Of a stretch of 7,355 nt of DNA, positions 1-6,465 are shown one piece after another. Every line of letters begins with the position of its first letter. Positions within the stretch are counted from its first letter, which is position 1. The notes under the pieces were generated by a model, which was not told the origin of the DNA, did not search any database, and saw nothing but the letters and a program-made list of their open reading frames with translations. The position numbers and the translations under genes are program-made. The DNA is from Dehalococcoidales bacterium (GTDB taxonomy: Bacteria > Chloroflexota > Dehalococcoidia > Dehalococcoidales > UBA5760), in NCBI GenBank assembly GCA_028717305.1, contig JAQUOC010000068.1:1-7355 (forward strand), given 5' to 3'.

Positions 1-2140
1 CACGGATAGGGGTAAAGGTACCGGTATAGGTGGCCGGATTGCTGCGCGGAGTGCGTCCGATTGGCGACTGGTCGATATTGATTACCTTATCGATATGTTC
101 CATACCGAAGACGCCGTCACAATCACCCGATCTTTCCCTGGATCGGTAAAGCACCTGTGCCAGGTTCCGGTAGAGGACTTCATTAATGAGGGTGCTCTTG
201 CCGCTACCCGACACGCCGGTAACACAGATGAACCTGCCCAGCGGAATACGGACATCGATATTCTTCAGGTTATTCTGCCTGGCCCCTTTTATCGTCAACT
301 CCTCCCCGGAACCGGGGCGGCGTTTATGAGGGAGGGGAATTCGCTTTGTTCCGCTAAGATACTGTCCGGTTATCGAATCTTTTGCTTTTATAATATCGTT
401 CAGGGTACCGCTGGCAATAATCCTCCCGCCATGCTCACCGGCACCGGGCCCCATGTCAATAATATGGTCGGCAGCCCGCATCATGGCCTCATCATGTTCT
501 ACAACCAGTACCGTATTGCCCAGATCCCTTAGTCTCTTCAATGTCTGAATCAGCCGAAAGTCGTCGGCGGGGTGCAGACCTACCGTTGGCTCATCACAGA
601 TGTAGAGTACACCCATCAGGCCGCTGCCGATCTGAGTGGCCAGACGAATTCGCTGCGCCTCCCCACCGCTCAAGGTAGCCGAGGGACGGTCCAATGTGAG
701 ATAGTCCAAGCCGACGTCTTCGAGAAAACCCAGCCGTGCCGTTATCTCTTTGATAATCTGGTGGGCTATCATCTGTTCGCGCTGGCTCAGGACGGGATGC
801 TTACCTTCTCTGAGTGCGGTTATCCAATTGAGAGATTGAGATACTGATGACGAACTGATCTCAATAATATTCATGCCTCCGATAGTTACCGCCAGAGACT
901 CCGGCTTGAGGCGTCTGCCACTACAGACAGAACACTGCCTGGTTGTCATATAGCGTTCCAGTGATGCCCGGGAGTTATCCGACTCCGTATCGCGGTATAA
1001 CCGCTCCAGACGTGGAATTATACCTTCATAACCGGTGAAATATTGCCTTACCCGGCCGAAGCGGTTGCGGTAACTTACCAGATCGCCCTTCTCGCCATAT
1101 AGTACCAGATCAATATGCTCCTTAGTTAAGCCTCTAACCGGGCTATTGAGAGAAAAGCCATGCCGCCGGGCCAGGTCATCAAGCTGCTCGAGGTACCAGA
1201 ACCCGGACTGATAGGGGCGGATAGCCCCGTCGGCGATGGAAATATCCTTATTGGGAATAATAAGGTCGGGATCCAACTCCTGTTTGAAGCCCAGTCCGCT
1301 ACATTCCGGGCAGGCACCATGGGGGCTGTTAAAGCTGAATGTTCTTGGCGCAATCTCACCGAGACTGATGCCACAGTGAATACAGGCAAAGTGCTCTGAG
1401 AAGAGCATCTCTTCACTATCAGCTATCGATACCAGGATCACCCCGGCCCCCAGCCTAAGGGCGGTTTCCACCGAATCGGTAATGCGGTCCTGACTCCCGC
1501 TCTGGCCGACCACCAGCCGGTCAATCACAGCCTCAATAGAGTGCTTCTTGTTCTTGTCCAGATGTAATTGTTCGGAAAGGTCATGAATGTCACCGTCAAT
1601 ACGTACTCTTACATAGCCTGTCTTACGTAAATCGTCGAACACTGCCTGGTATTCCCCCTTACGATCCCTGACCAGAGGTGCCAAAATCATGATATGGCTG
1701 TTTTCGGGAAGTGAGATGATAGCGTCAACAATCTGCTGTATCGTCTGTACTGTAATCTCACGCCCGCACTGGGGACAATGAGGGTGCCCGACCCGGGCAA
1801 AAAGCAGCCGCAGGTAATCATATATTTCGGTTATCGTTCCCATTGTAGAACGTGGGTTCCGACTTATCCCTTTCTGATCGACGGAAACTGCCGGACTCAG
1901 GCCCTCAATGTAGTCAACATCCGGTTTTTCCATCAGTCCCAGAAACTGGCGGGCATAAGCCGACAGAGATTCCACGTAACGGCGTTGTCCCTCAGCATAG
2001 ATGGTGTCGAAGGCCAACGAGCTCTTCCCCGATCCGGAAACGCCGGTGATAACCACCAGCTTGTCACGCGGTATGGTGACGTTGATATCCTTCAGGTTAT
2101 GCTCGCGAGCGCCTCTGACGATTATGGAGTCAAGCGACAT
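1..2140 (-). CDS. uvrA: UvrA, excinuclease ABC subunit A (partial, C-terminus outside window)
   Basis: UvrA is the ATP-dependent damage sensor of nucleotide excision repair. It dimerises, binds distorted DNA and loads UvrB. The reading frame is open from the ATG at 2140 to the window edge, giving 713 codons of a protein usually near 940 residues. In order, the sequence shows Walker A GVSGSGKSS (residues 33-41), a Cys pair at 122/125, and a zinc finger with Cys253, 256, 277 and 280 in the C-x2-C-x20-C-x2-C spacing typical of UvrA. Next come a Cys pair at 403/406, the ABC signature LSGGE (490-494), Walker B with the DEP triplet at 516-518, and the second Walker A GVSGSGKST (642-650). The segment ends shortly after IDQSPIGRTPRSNP, so the second zinc finger and second signature are missing only because the window stops. 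AGGA at 2151-2154, ten bases upstream, supports the start. The Walker B strand reads LYICDEPTVGLHP, with Cys where many homologues have Leu. No SOS-type operator was recognised. Confidence 0.98.
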   Translation of the reverse strand, partial: MSLDSIIVRGAREHNLKDINVTIPRDKLVVITGVSGSGKSSLAFDTIYAEGQRRYVESLSAYARQFLGLMEKPDVDYIEGLSPAVSVDQKGISRNPRSTMGTITEIYDYLRLLFARVGHPHCPQCGREITVQTIQQIVDAIISLPENSHIMILAPLVRDRKGEYQAVFDDLRKTGYVRVRIDGDIHDLSEQLHLDKNKKHSIEAVIDRLVVGQSGSQDRITDSVETALRLGAGVILVSIADSEEMLFSEHFACIHCGISLGEIAPRTFSFNSPHGACPECSGLGFKQELDPDLIIPNKDISIADGAIRPYQSGFWYLEQLDDLARRHGFSLNSPVRGLTKEHIDLVLYGEKGDLVSYRNRFGRVRQYFTGYEGIIPRLERLYRDTESDNSRASLERYMTTRQCSVCSGRRLKPESLAVTIGGMNIIEISSSSVSQSLNWITALREGKHPVLSQREQMIAHQIIKEITARLGFLEDVGLDYLTLDRPSATLSGGEAQRIRLATQIGSGLMGVLYICDEPTVGLHPADDFRLIQTLKRLRDLGNTVLVVEHDEAMMRAADHIIDMGPGAGEHGGRIIASGTLNDIIKAKDSITGQYLSGTKRIPLPHKRRPGSGEELTIKGARQNNLKNIDVRIPLGRFICVTGVSGSGKSTLINEVLYRNLAQVLYRSRERSGDCDGVFGMEHIDKVINIDQSPIGRTPRSNPATYTGTFTPIR

Positions 2141-2164
2141 ATAACTATTTTCCTGCCTGGATTT

Positions 2165-2193
2165 ATTGTAGCATCAGAATTAGGGCACAACAA
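2165..2193 (-). promoter_or_regulatory. Predicted uvrA promoter
   Basis: On the minus strand TTGTTG (2188-2193) lies 17 bases from TACAAT (2165-2170). The -10 hexamer is preceded by TGC, giving an extended -10. The predicted transcript would begin near 2158, leaving a leader of about 18 bases with the uvrA Shine-Dalgarno. The spacing and hexamers are seen directly; activity is inferred. Confidence 0.65.
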
Positions 2194-2205
2194 GTTATTA
2201 ATAAG

Positions 2206-2214
2206 TGGTATAAT
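2206..2214 (+). promoter_or_regulatory. Extended -10 promoter for the PH-domain gene
   Basis: TGGTATAAT on the plus strand is a perfect -10 hexamer (2209-2214) with the TGn extension. No good -35 is seen at the usual distance; the bases there overlap the -35 of the facing uvrA promoter. Transcription would start near 2221, giving a leader of about 50 bases before the ATG at 2274. Confidence 0.55.
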
Positions 2215-2273
2215 CATGGCATGTTGATACTACCATAGTTGACACTTTTATGTTTACTGGAGGTGATTGGATA

Positions 2274-2660
2274 ATGGTACAGCTGGCTCCGGATATCATG
2301 GTGGACAAAAAGGATCAGTTAGAGAAGATTGAGGGCATATGCCTGCCGGATGAGACCATTCGTGCTGTCTTTGATTTGAAAGGTACCGGTAGCGGTTTTA
2401 TCGGGTTGACTGATAAGAGAATAATCTTCTATGATAAAGCGTTTATGAAGAAAAAGAAGGCCTTGGTGAGCATTCCTTATTCGCTTATCGCTTCAGTGGC
2501 CAGTGAGGACAATAAGGGTTTTTTCATTAGAAGCGGCTTCTTTGTCAGTGATACCCTTACTGTCCAGCCGATAGGGCTTGAGCCTAAGACCTTTGAATTC
2601 CGGGGTGGAGATAAAGCCCATATGGCTCACAACATAATTATGGAGCATATGTTGAGATAG
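2274..2660 (+). CDS. Small bacterial PH-like domain protein
   Basis: This 128-residue protein has no signal peptide or membrane span. Its core reads as a bacterial pleckstrin-homology-like fold (bPH/YokE type): a strand with GFIGLTDKRIIFYDK (residues 41-55), a basic turn KKKK (59-62), then IPYSLIASV (67-75), which resembles the 'IPY..I..V' strand of these families. Further strands follow to about 110, and a terminal helix covers residues 113-127. Bacterial PH-like domains are small beta-barrels whose ligands are mostly unknown, so no specific function is claimed. The start at 2274 is preferred over an upstream ATG at 2250 because GGAGGTGAT at 2259-2267 lies six bases before it, inside the longer reading. 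The gene is divergent from uvrA and convergent with the membrane gene that ends 28 bases beyond it. Confidence 0.8.
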   Translation: MVQLAPDIMVDKKDQLEKIEGICLPDETIRAVFDLKGTGSGFIGLTDKRIIFYDKAFMKKKKALVSIPYSLIASVASEDNKGFFIRSGFFVSDTLTVQPIGLEPKTFEFRGGDKAHMAHNIIMEHMLR

Positions 2661-2688
2661 GACAGGGGTACCAACTAACCCGAGAAGT

Positions 2689-3039
2689 CTATTTGAATTC
2701 CTTCTTGCCTATTGAGACAAATATTGTGGATAGTATCCCTAACGGGGGGGCACAGAGTATCGCTATAATAGAGCCGGCCAGCGCTAATTCCCAGAGCTTT
2801 CTCCTTCTGGCAAATATCCCTCCGATTAGAGCAATTACCCCCAGGCCTATCCTGGAGATGCCCACCACTCCTACAATAGCAATAATCAGGGTGGGAAGGT
2901 CCCAGTCCAGTTCGCCGATTTTGGCAAAATAAATCCCGCCCGCGATTCCAAAGCAACCCGATATTATGTTCAAAGTTCCCGCCGTAGCGGGCTCCCAGGG
3001 CTTTCTTACCGGGGCTGTTTCATTGCTCATGCTGGTCAT
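2689..3039 (-). CDS. Small multi-pass membrane protein, function unknown
   Basis: The protein has 116 residues and I do not recognise a named family. A short polar N-terminus (1-18) is followed by about four hydrophobic segments near 20-39, 49-62, 64-77 and 84-109. A basic cluster ARRRK (77-81) lies between the third and fourth, and the tail is GKKEFK. The order of a KPWEPATAG-like entry, an RRRKLWELALAGS linker and a PPLGILSTIF helix ending in KKEF resembles small integral membrane proteins of unknown function that I recall from bacterial genomes. GGAG lies seven bases before the ATG at 3039, favouring it over the second Met at codon 4, and a good promoter lies directly upstream. The gene is convergent with the PH-domain gene and divergent from comM. 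A run of seven C (2744-2750) lies in the codons for APP (97-99). Confidence 0.85.
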   Translation of the reverse strand: MTSMSNETAPVRKPWEPATAGTLNIISGCFGIAGGIYFAKIGELDWDLPTLIIAIVGVVGISRIGLGVIALIGGIFARRRKLWELALAGSIIAILCAPPLGILSTIFVSIGKKEFK

Positions 3040-3052
3040 TTATTATCTCCGG

Positions 3053-3078
3053 AAAGTAGTATAAAGCAAAGTAGTATA
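3053..3078. repeat. Short tandem repeat duplicating a -10 element
   Basis: AAAGTAGTATA occurs at 3053-3063 and again at 3068-3078, a 15-base period. On the minus strand each copy contains TATACTACTTT, so the -10 hexamer TATACT is present twice. Only the copy at 3073-3078 has a well-spaced -35. Confidence 0.75.
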
Positions 3079-3102
3079 GGGCAAAGGATGCGGTTGTGTC
3101 AA
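3073..3102 (-). promoter_or_regulatory. Predicted promoter of the small membrane protein gene
   Basis: On the minus strand a consensus -35 TTGACA (3097-3102) is separated by 18 bases from TATACT (3073-3078). Start of transcription is expected near 3066, giving a leader of roughly 27 bases that carries the GGAG ribosome site of the gene starting at 3039. Confidence 0.7.
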
Positions 3103-3119
3103 GGCGGTAGCCATATACT

Positions 3120-3148
3120 TTGCCTACCGAACCTGTTTACGCTACAAT
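3120..3148 (+). promoter_or_regulatory. Predicted comM promoter
   Basis: TTGCCT (3120-3125) and TACAAT (3143-3148) are 17 bases apart on the plus strand. Transcription would start around 3155. This falls after the GTG at 3152 and so supports the ATG at 3182 as the real start of the downstream gene. Confidence 0.5.
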
Positions 3149-3181
3149 GGGGTGTCGTACAAAAGAAAGTTGAGTCGTGCA

Positions 3182-4702
3182 ATGCTGGCTAAGGTAATCA
3201 GTTGCGCCGTTGTGGGACTGGAGGGTGCTGCTATCGAGGTTGAGGTGGATATCTCACCCGGACTGCCCTCATTTACTATCGTCGGTCTGCCCGATGCTGC
3301 TGTCCAGGAGGCTCGAGAGCGGGTTCGCGCTGCCATACGGCACTCCGGTTGCAGCTTTCCTGCCCGGCGTATAGTGGTTAACCTCGCCCCTGCTAACCTG
3401 AAGAAGGCCGGGCCGTCCTATGATTTGCCTATTGCGGTTGGTATACTTCTAAGCTCGGAGCAGATACAGGCCGATGTTTCTCATACTGTTATCCTCGGCG
3501 AGTTGTCGCTGGATGGTAGCCTGCGCCACACCAATGGAGTCTTACCTATGGCTGCGCTTGCCCGTGATAAAGGGTTTACCACCCTTATTGTTCCTGAAGC
3601 CGATGCTAAAGAAGCATCCTTGATAGAAGTGGTAAAGGTTATCCCCATTGTCTCGCTGGCACAGCTGGTCGGTTATTTGAGGGGAGAGGTACCATCACCA
3701 GAGTATCAGGCCGGTGATATCCTGGAATCTGTTTCTGATCATCTCGTTGCTACTGATCTGGCTTACATTAAGGGCCAGGAGCATGTCAAGCGTGCCCTGG
3801 AGGTAGCTGCCTCAGGAGGGCATAACCTTGTCATGGTGGGGCCGCCAGGAAGTGGCAAAACATTACTGGCGCGTACGCTCCCATCCATACTGCCGCCAAT
3901 GAATCTTGAGGAGTCACTGGAGGTTACCAAGATCTACAGCATCAGCGGTCTACTGCCGACAGATACTCCCTTGATCAGGCACCGTCCCTTCCGTTCTCCT
4001 CACTACACCATCTCCAACGCCGGACTGGTCGGCGGCGGACACTGGCCAAAACCCGGGGAAATAAGCCTGAGTCACCGCGGGGTTCTGTTCCTTGACGAGC
4101 TCCCCGAATTCGGTCATTCTGTTCTCGAGGTGCTGCGTCAGCCTCTTGAGGACAAGGTAGTTACTATCAGTCGGGCCCAGGGCAGCTTGACCTTCCCGGC
4201 TAACTTTATGCTGGTCGGTGCGATGAACCCCTGTCCCTGTGGCTTCTACGGCGACCCCTTCCGGGCTTGCACCTGTTCCCCTGCTGTGGTCTCCCGGTAC
4301 CAGAAGCGCGTCAGTGGTCCATTCATCGACCGTATTGACATCTTCGTTGAGGTACCCCATATTGACTATGAGAAACTGGCCGACGACAGACTGGGAGAGG
4401 AATCAACCAAAGCACGGGAAAGGGTTAAGGCGGCGCGTGACATACAGAAGGAGCGTTTCCGGGGAACCGGGCTAACCTGTAATGCGGAAATGACACCGAC
4501 TGAGGTAAGAGAGTTTTGTCAGACGGAAGAATCGGCACGCAGCCTGCTTAAGACAGCTATGAAGCAGCTCTACCTTTCCGCACGCGCCTTCCATCGTATC
4601 CTGAAGCTGGCCCGCTCCATTGCCGATCTGGAAAATACAGGGATAATCAAGGCCCATCACCTGGCTGAGGCTATCCAGTACCGGCCGAGGCGGGTGGTAT
4701 AA
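3182..4702 (+). CDS. comM: ComM/YifB-family AAA+ ATPase (magnesium chelatase-like)
   Basis: The protein has 506 residues, the normal size for the family. ComM is known in naturally transformable bacteria as a helicase that aids branch migration during integration of incoming DNA; in other bacteria its role is less clear. The N-terminal Lon-S16-like/ChlI domain (about 1-165) carries VEVDISPGLPSFTIVGLPD. The AAA+ module has Walker A GPPGSGKT (220-227), Walker B VLFLDE (301-306), and the family hallmark MNPCPCG (348-354) with a second Cys pair CTC at 363-365. It also has SRYQKRVSGPFIDRID, with likely arginine-finger residues near 376-384. The C-terminal domain (about 430-506) has SARAFHRILKLARSIADL, typical of sensor 2. 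The ATG at 3182 matches the usual MLAKV start; the frame extends to a GTG at 3152, but that lies upstream of the predicted transcript. No dprA, topA or rnhB neighbour is visible. Confidence 0.95.
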   Translation: MLAKVISCAVVGLEGAAIEVEVDISPGLPSFTIVGLPDAAVQEARERVRAAIRHSGCSFPARRIVVNLAPANLKKAGPSYDLPIAVGILLSSEQIQADVSHTVILGELSLDGSLRHTNGVLPMAALARDKGFTTLIVPEADAKEASLIEVVKVIPIVSLAQLVGYLRGEVPSPEYQAGDILESVSDHLVATDLAYIKGQEHVKRALEVAASGGHNLVMVGPPGSGKTLLARTLPSILPPMNLEESLEVTKIYSISGLLPTDTPLIRHRPFRSPHYTISNAGLVGGGHWPKPGEISLSHRGVLFLDELPEFGHSVLEVLRQPLEDKVVTISRAQGSLTFPANFMLVGAMNPCPCGFYGDPFRACTCSPAVVSRYQKRVSGPFIDRIDIFVEVPHIDYEKLADDRLGEESTKARERVKAARDIQKERFRGTGLTCNAEMTPTEVREFCQTEESARSLLKTAMKQLYLSARAFHRILKLARSIADLENTGIIKAHHLAEAIQYRPRRVV

Positions 4703-4740
4703 CTAGGGTTGGAGACAAAGACGGAGAAAGGTGGCTATTC

Positions 4741-5007
4741 TTGAGTTCAGTAGAACTGCTCGGCTTTATCGCCGGAGCACTGACAACATCCAGTACAATA
4801 CCGCAGCTTGTTCGAATCTTCCGGCTTAAGAGTGCCTACGAGATAAGTATGCCCTTTACCATCCTGCTGCTTGCCGGCCTCAGTCTCTGGCTGGTTTATG
4901 GTCTCTACCTTAGTCTAACCCCGGTAATTGTCTGGAATGCTATCGGGACGGGCTGTGTCGCCATGCTCCTGGTTGCTAAACTAAGGTACGGCAGGAGGAG
5001 GCCCTAG
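4741..5007 (+). CDS. SemiSWEET-type PQ-loop transporter
   Basis: This 88-residue protein has three predicted transmembrane helices (about 4-24, 36-57 and 61-80), the size and layout of bacterial SemiSWEETs. These work as homodimers that move sugars across the cytoplasmic membrane. Helix 1 ends in the Pro-Gln motif at 21-22, followed by a KSAYEIS loop (30-36). Helix 2 ends in LWLVYGL with Trp50, and helix 3 has Asn66. These are at the positions of the tryptophan and asparagine that line the sugar pocket in characterised SemiSWEETs. The start is a TTG at 4741 with AGGTGG ending six bases before it; no in-frame ATG or GTG gives a better start. It lies 38 bases after comM on the same strand without a visible terminator, so co-transcription is likely. 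The substrate cannot be read from sequence. Confidence 0.88.
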   Translation: MSSVELLGFIAGALTTSSTIPQLVRIFRLKSAYEISMPFTILLLAGLSLWLVYGLYLSLTPVIVWNAIGTGCVAMLLVAKLRYGRRRP

Positions 5008-5261
5008 CCCCAGAGCCTTAGGCCGCCTACTATTCCGAGCATAACCAGGCCGACAATCATGCTTATTCTGCCCCCTAGTTTGAATGCCCCTGCTCTTGAT
5101 TGCTCTGGTGAATACTCGAGAAATTCCTTCATATCGGTACGGTCGGTGAGGCCGTTGTACTCTTTCTTCTCATCAATCTTGCCCTTAAAAAATACGCCGG
5201 CACCGACCGCGACAAACAACCCTCCCATAACCGTCAGTATCAAGCTATCGGGATAATGCAT
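5004..5261 (-). CDS. Small two-helix membrane protein, function unknown
   Basis: The protein has 85 residues from the ATG at 5261 and no family is recognised. A hydrophobic helix (about 6-25) is followed by a charged loop FKGKIDEKKEYNG onward (about 25-61) and a second helix (about 64-83) ending in a short RLWG tail. An in-frame ATG at 5294 would add 11 residues, but it sits about where transcription is expected to begin. The ATG at 5261 has GGGAG ten bases upstream, so the shorter form is preferred. The gene begins about 80 bases downstream of rplL on the same strand. It could be read both from its own promoter and by read-through from the ribosomal operon. Its stop TAG shares the sequence CTAG with the stop of the convergent SemiSWEET gene. 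Confidence 0.78.
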   Translation of the reverse strand: MHYPDSLILTVMGGLFVAVGAGVFFKGKIDEKKEYNGLTDRTDMKEFLEYSPEQSRAGAFKLGGRISMIVGLVMLGIVGGLRLWG

Positions 5262-5299
5262 AATCAGCTGTCTCCCTTCAGTGAAAGCTATCACCAGGG

Positions 5300-5329
5300 A
5301 TTATATACACTGTCAAAAGCTGTTTGCAA
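5300..5329 (-). promoter_or_regulatory. Predicted promoter of the 85-residue membrane protein gene
   Basis: On the minus strand TTGCAA (5324-5329) is 18 bases from a perfect TATAAT (5300-5305). A TTGACA also lies between them but is only five bases from the -10, too close to act as its -35. Predicted transcription start is near 5293. No intrinsic terminator for rplL is seen in this gap. Confidence 0.6.
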
Positions 5330-5341
5330 CTCGGGTAAACT

Positions 5342-5863
5342 CTATGTGACCTCAACGGTAGCCCCGGCAGCTTCCAGCTTCTCTTTGGCTGCAGCAGCCT
5401 CTTCCTTACTGATCCCTTCCTTCACCGGTTTAGGAGCACCCTCCACCAGGTCCTTGGATTCTTTAAGCCCGAGGGAAGTCAATTCCCGTACTGCTCTAAT
5501 CACATTGATCCGGTTGGCACCGGCATCCTTAAGGACCACGGTGAACTCCGTTTTCTCTTCCTCGGCAGCCGGAGCGGCACCAGCAGCAGATTCAGCCGTT
5601 GCCGCGGCAGCTACCACCGGAGCGGCGGCGCTAACGCCGAACTCAGTCTCAAGGGCCTTGACCATCTCTGATAACTCAAGTACCGTCATGGTCTTTATCG
5701 CTGCAATCATATCCTCAACGGCCATTTTCTGTCCCTTCTTGGTCTCTACTGCAGTTCCCTGCCCGCTGACAGTCGCTTCTTCCTTCGCCTTTCTGGCTAC
5801 TTTCTTGACTGCTTTTTCCTCTCCCTCACTATGTTCCGTCTTGACTTCCTGTTCTTCTACCAT
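5342..5863 (-). CDS. rplL: Ribosomal protein L7/L12 with an N-terminal extension
   Basis: L7/L12 forms the flexible stalk of the 50S subunit that recruits translation GTPases. The frame encodes 173 residues, about 45-50 more than usual. Residues 47-80 (MAVEDMIAAIKTMTVLEL onward) are the normal dimerisation and L10-binding domain. Residues 80-103 are an Ala-rich hinge. Residues 104-173 are the C-terminal factor-binding domain, which aligns without gaps to the E. coli form from memory, with conservative Lys-to-Arg changes (NRINVIRAVR) and Ser130 in place of Gly in TGLGL. Residues 1-46 are an additional Lys/Glu/Ala-rich, likely disordered segment. The start at 5863 is supported by GGAGGGA (5871-5877), seven bases upstream, inside the last codons of rplJ; one base separates the genes, implying translational coupling. 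A second start at 5725 with AAGG (5734-5737) could yield a normal-length form. Confidence 0.95.
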   Translation of the reverse strand: MVEEQEVKTEHSEGEEKAVKKVARKAKEEATVSGQGTAVETKKGQKMAVEDMIAAIKTMTVLELSEMVKALETEFGVSAAAPVVAAAATAESAAGAAPAAEEEKTEFTVVLKDAGANRINVIRAVRELTSLGLKESKDLVEGAPKPVKEGISKEEAAAAKEKLEAAGATVEVT

Positions 5864-5864
5864 C

Positions 5865-6389
5865 TTATTCTCCCTCCATTTGTTTAATTCTAGCCTGTAA
5901 CACTCTCATCACCCCTGCTATAGGGGCGCTAAGACAATTTACCAAACCGGCAATAGGACCCTGCATCCCTCCGAGCAGCTTGGCCAGTAGTATCTCCCTT
6001 GATGGCAACCGGGCCAGAGTCGATACTTCTTCCGGGGTAAGCATCCGGTCTCCCAGGAAACCACCCTTTACAGCCAACGTCGATTTTGAAGTGCTGATAT
6101 AATCGATCAGAATCTTGGCTGGCTCGGTTACATCACCATATCCTAAGGCAATAGCTACCGGCCCGACAAAAGAACTGGCCAGGTTGGTCTTTCCTGCTCT
6201 TTCTGCGGCAAACCGGGCTAATGTATTCTTCACCACTCTATAATCGATGCTTGAATTCCCTAACCTGCGGCGTATTGTAGTTATTTCGGCGTTCGACAGA
6301 CCCCGGTAGTCAGTCAAGATACCGACGCTGCACCTTACGAAAGTGTCTTCGAATCTATCAATAATCTCAGCCTTTTTTTCTTTAGACAT
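5865..6389 (-). CDS. rplJ: Ribosomal protein L10
   Basis: L10 anchors the L12 dimers to 23S rRNA at the base of the factor-binding stalk, and in several bacteria the L10-L12 complex represses its own operon. The protein has 174 residues, normal length. The N-terminal rRNA-binding domain shows DYRGL (27-31) and RVVKNTLA (51-58), both family hallmarks, followed by SSFVGPVAIAL (72-82). The C-terminal part, about 131-171, is a long helix with hydrophobic repeats (GPIAGLVN, APIAGVMRVL) that binds L12 dimers; the length would suit about two dimers. AGGAGG (6400-6405) lies ten bases before the ATG. The gene follows rplA after 190 bases that contain the L10-binding leader and an attenuator, and its end carries the ribosome site of rplL. 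Confidence 0.97.
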   Translation of the reverse strand: MSKEKKAEIIDRFEDTFVRCSVGILTDYRGLSNAEITTIRRRLGNSSIDYRVVKNTLARFAAERAGKTNLASSFVGPVAIALGYGDVTEPAKILIDYISTSKSTLAVKGGFLGDRMLTPEEVSTLARLPSREILLAKLLGGMQGPIAGLVNCLSAPIAGVMRVLQARIKQMEGE

Positions 6390-6429
6390 ACCCGATTAAC
6401 CTCCTCGCTATTACCAGTTACTTCTTCAC

Positions 6430-6461
6430 AAAAAAGCCCCTGTGCCTGCCGCACAAGGGCT
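6430..6461 (-). terminator. Rho-independent attenuator upstream of rplJ
   Basis: On the minus strand AGCCCTTGTGC (6451-6461) pairs with GCACAGGGGCT (6435-6445) over 11 base pairs, with one G-U pair and a five-base loop. It is followed by a run of T (from 6435 down to 6430). It lies 41 bases before the rplJ start codon and inside the operon, so it is best read as a conditional terminator controlled by the leader upstream. It could also partly separate rplKA from rplJL expression. Confidence 0.85.
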
Positions 6462-6465
6462 AAAG

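Noticed and set aside
95..2227. Several plus-strand open frames across the first 2.2 kb
   Set aside because: They are antisense to a continuous minus-strand UvrA frame with all expected motifs, lack recognisable domains and have no ribosome sites.
2650..2690. Possible terminator between the convergent PH-domain and membrane protein genes
   Set aside because: Only a four-base GGGT/ACCC stem is found, with no adjacent T run on either strand.
3152..3181. GTG start that would lengthen ComM by 10 residues
   Set aside because: It lies upstream of the predicted transcription start, lacks a ribosome site, and the family normally begins at the MLAKV encoded from 3182.
5000..5024. GGCC-CTA / TAGGCC inverted repeat at the convergent overlap
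   Set aside because: Six pairs with a bulge, a long loop and no T run. Likely chance in coding sequence.
5262..5294. ATG at 5294 as start of the small membrane protein
   Set aside because: It falls at the predicted transcription start, with no room for a ribosome site. The ATG at 5261 has GGGAG.
5256..5900. Plus-strand open frame of 214 codons rich in Ser/Ala/Thr opposite rplL
   Set aside because: It is the mirror of the Ala/Glu/Lys-rich rplL codons. Composition is typical of an antisense shadow.
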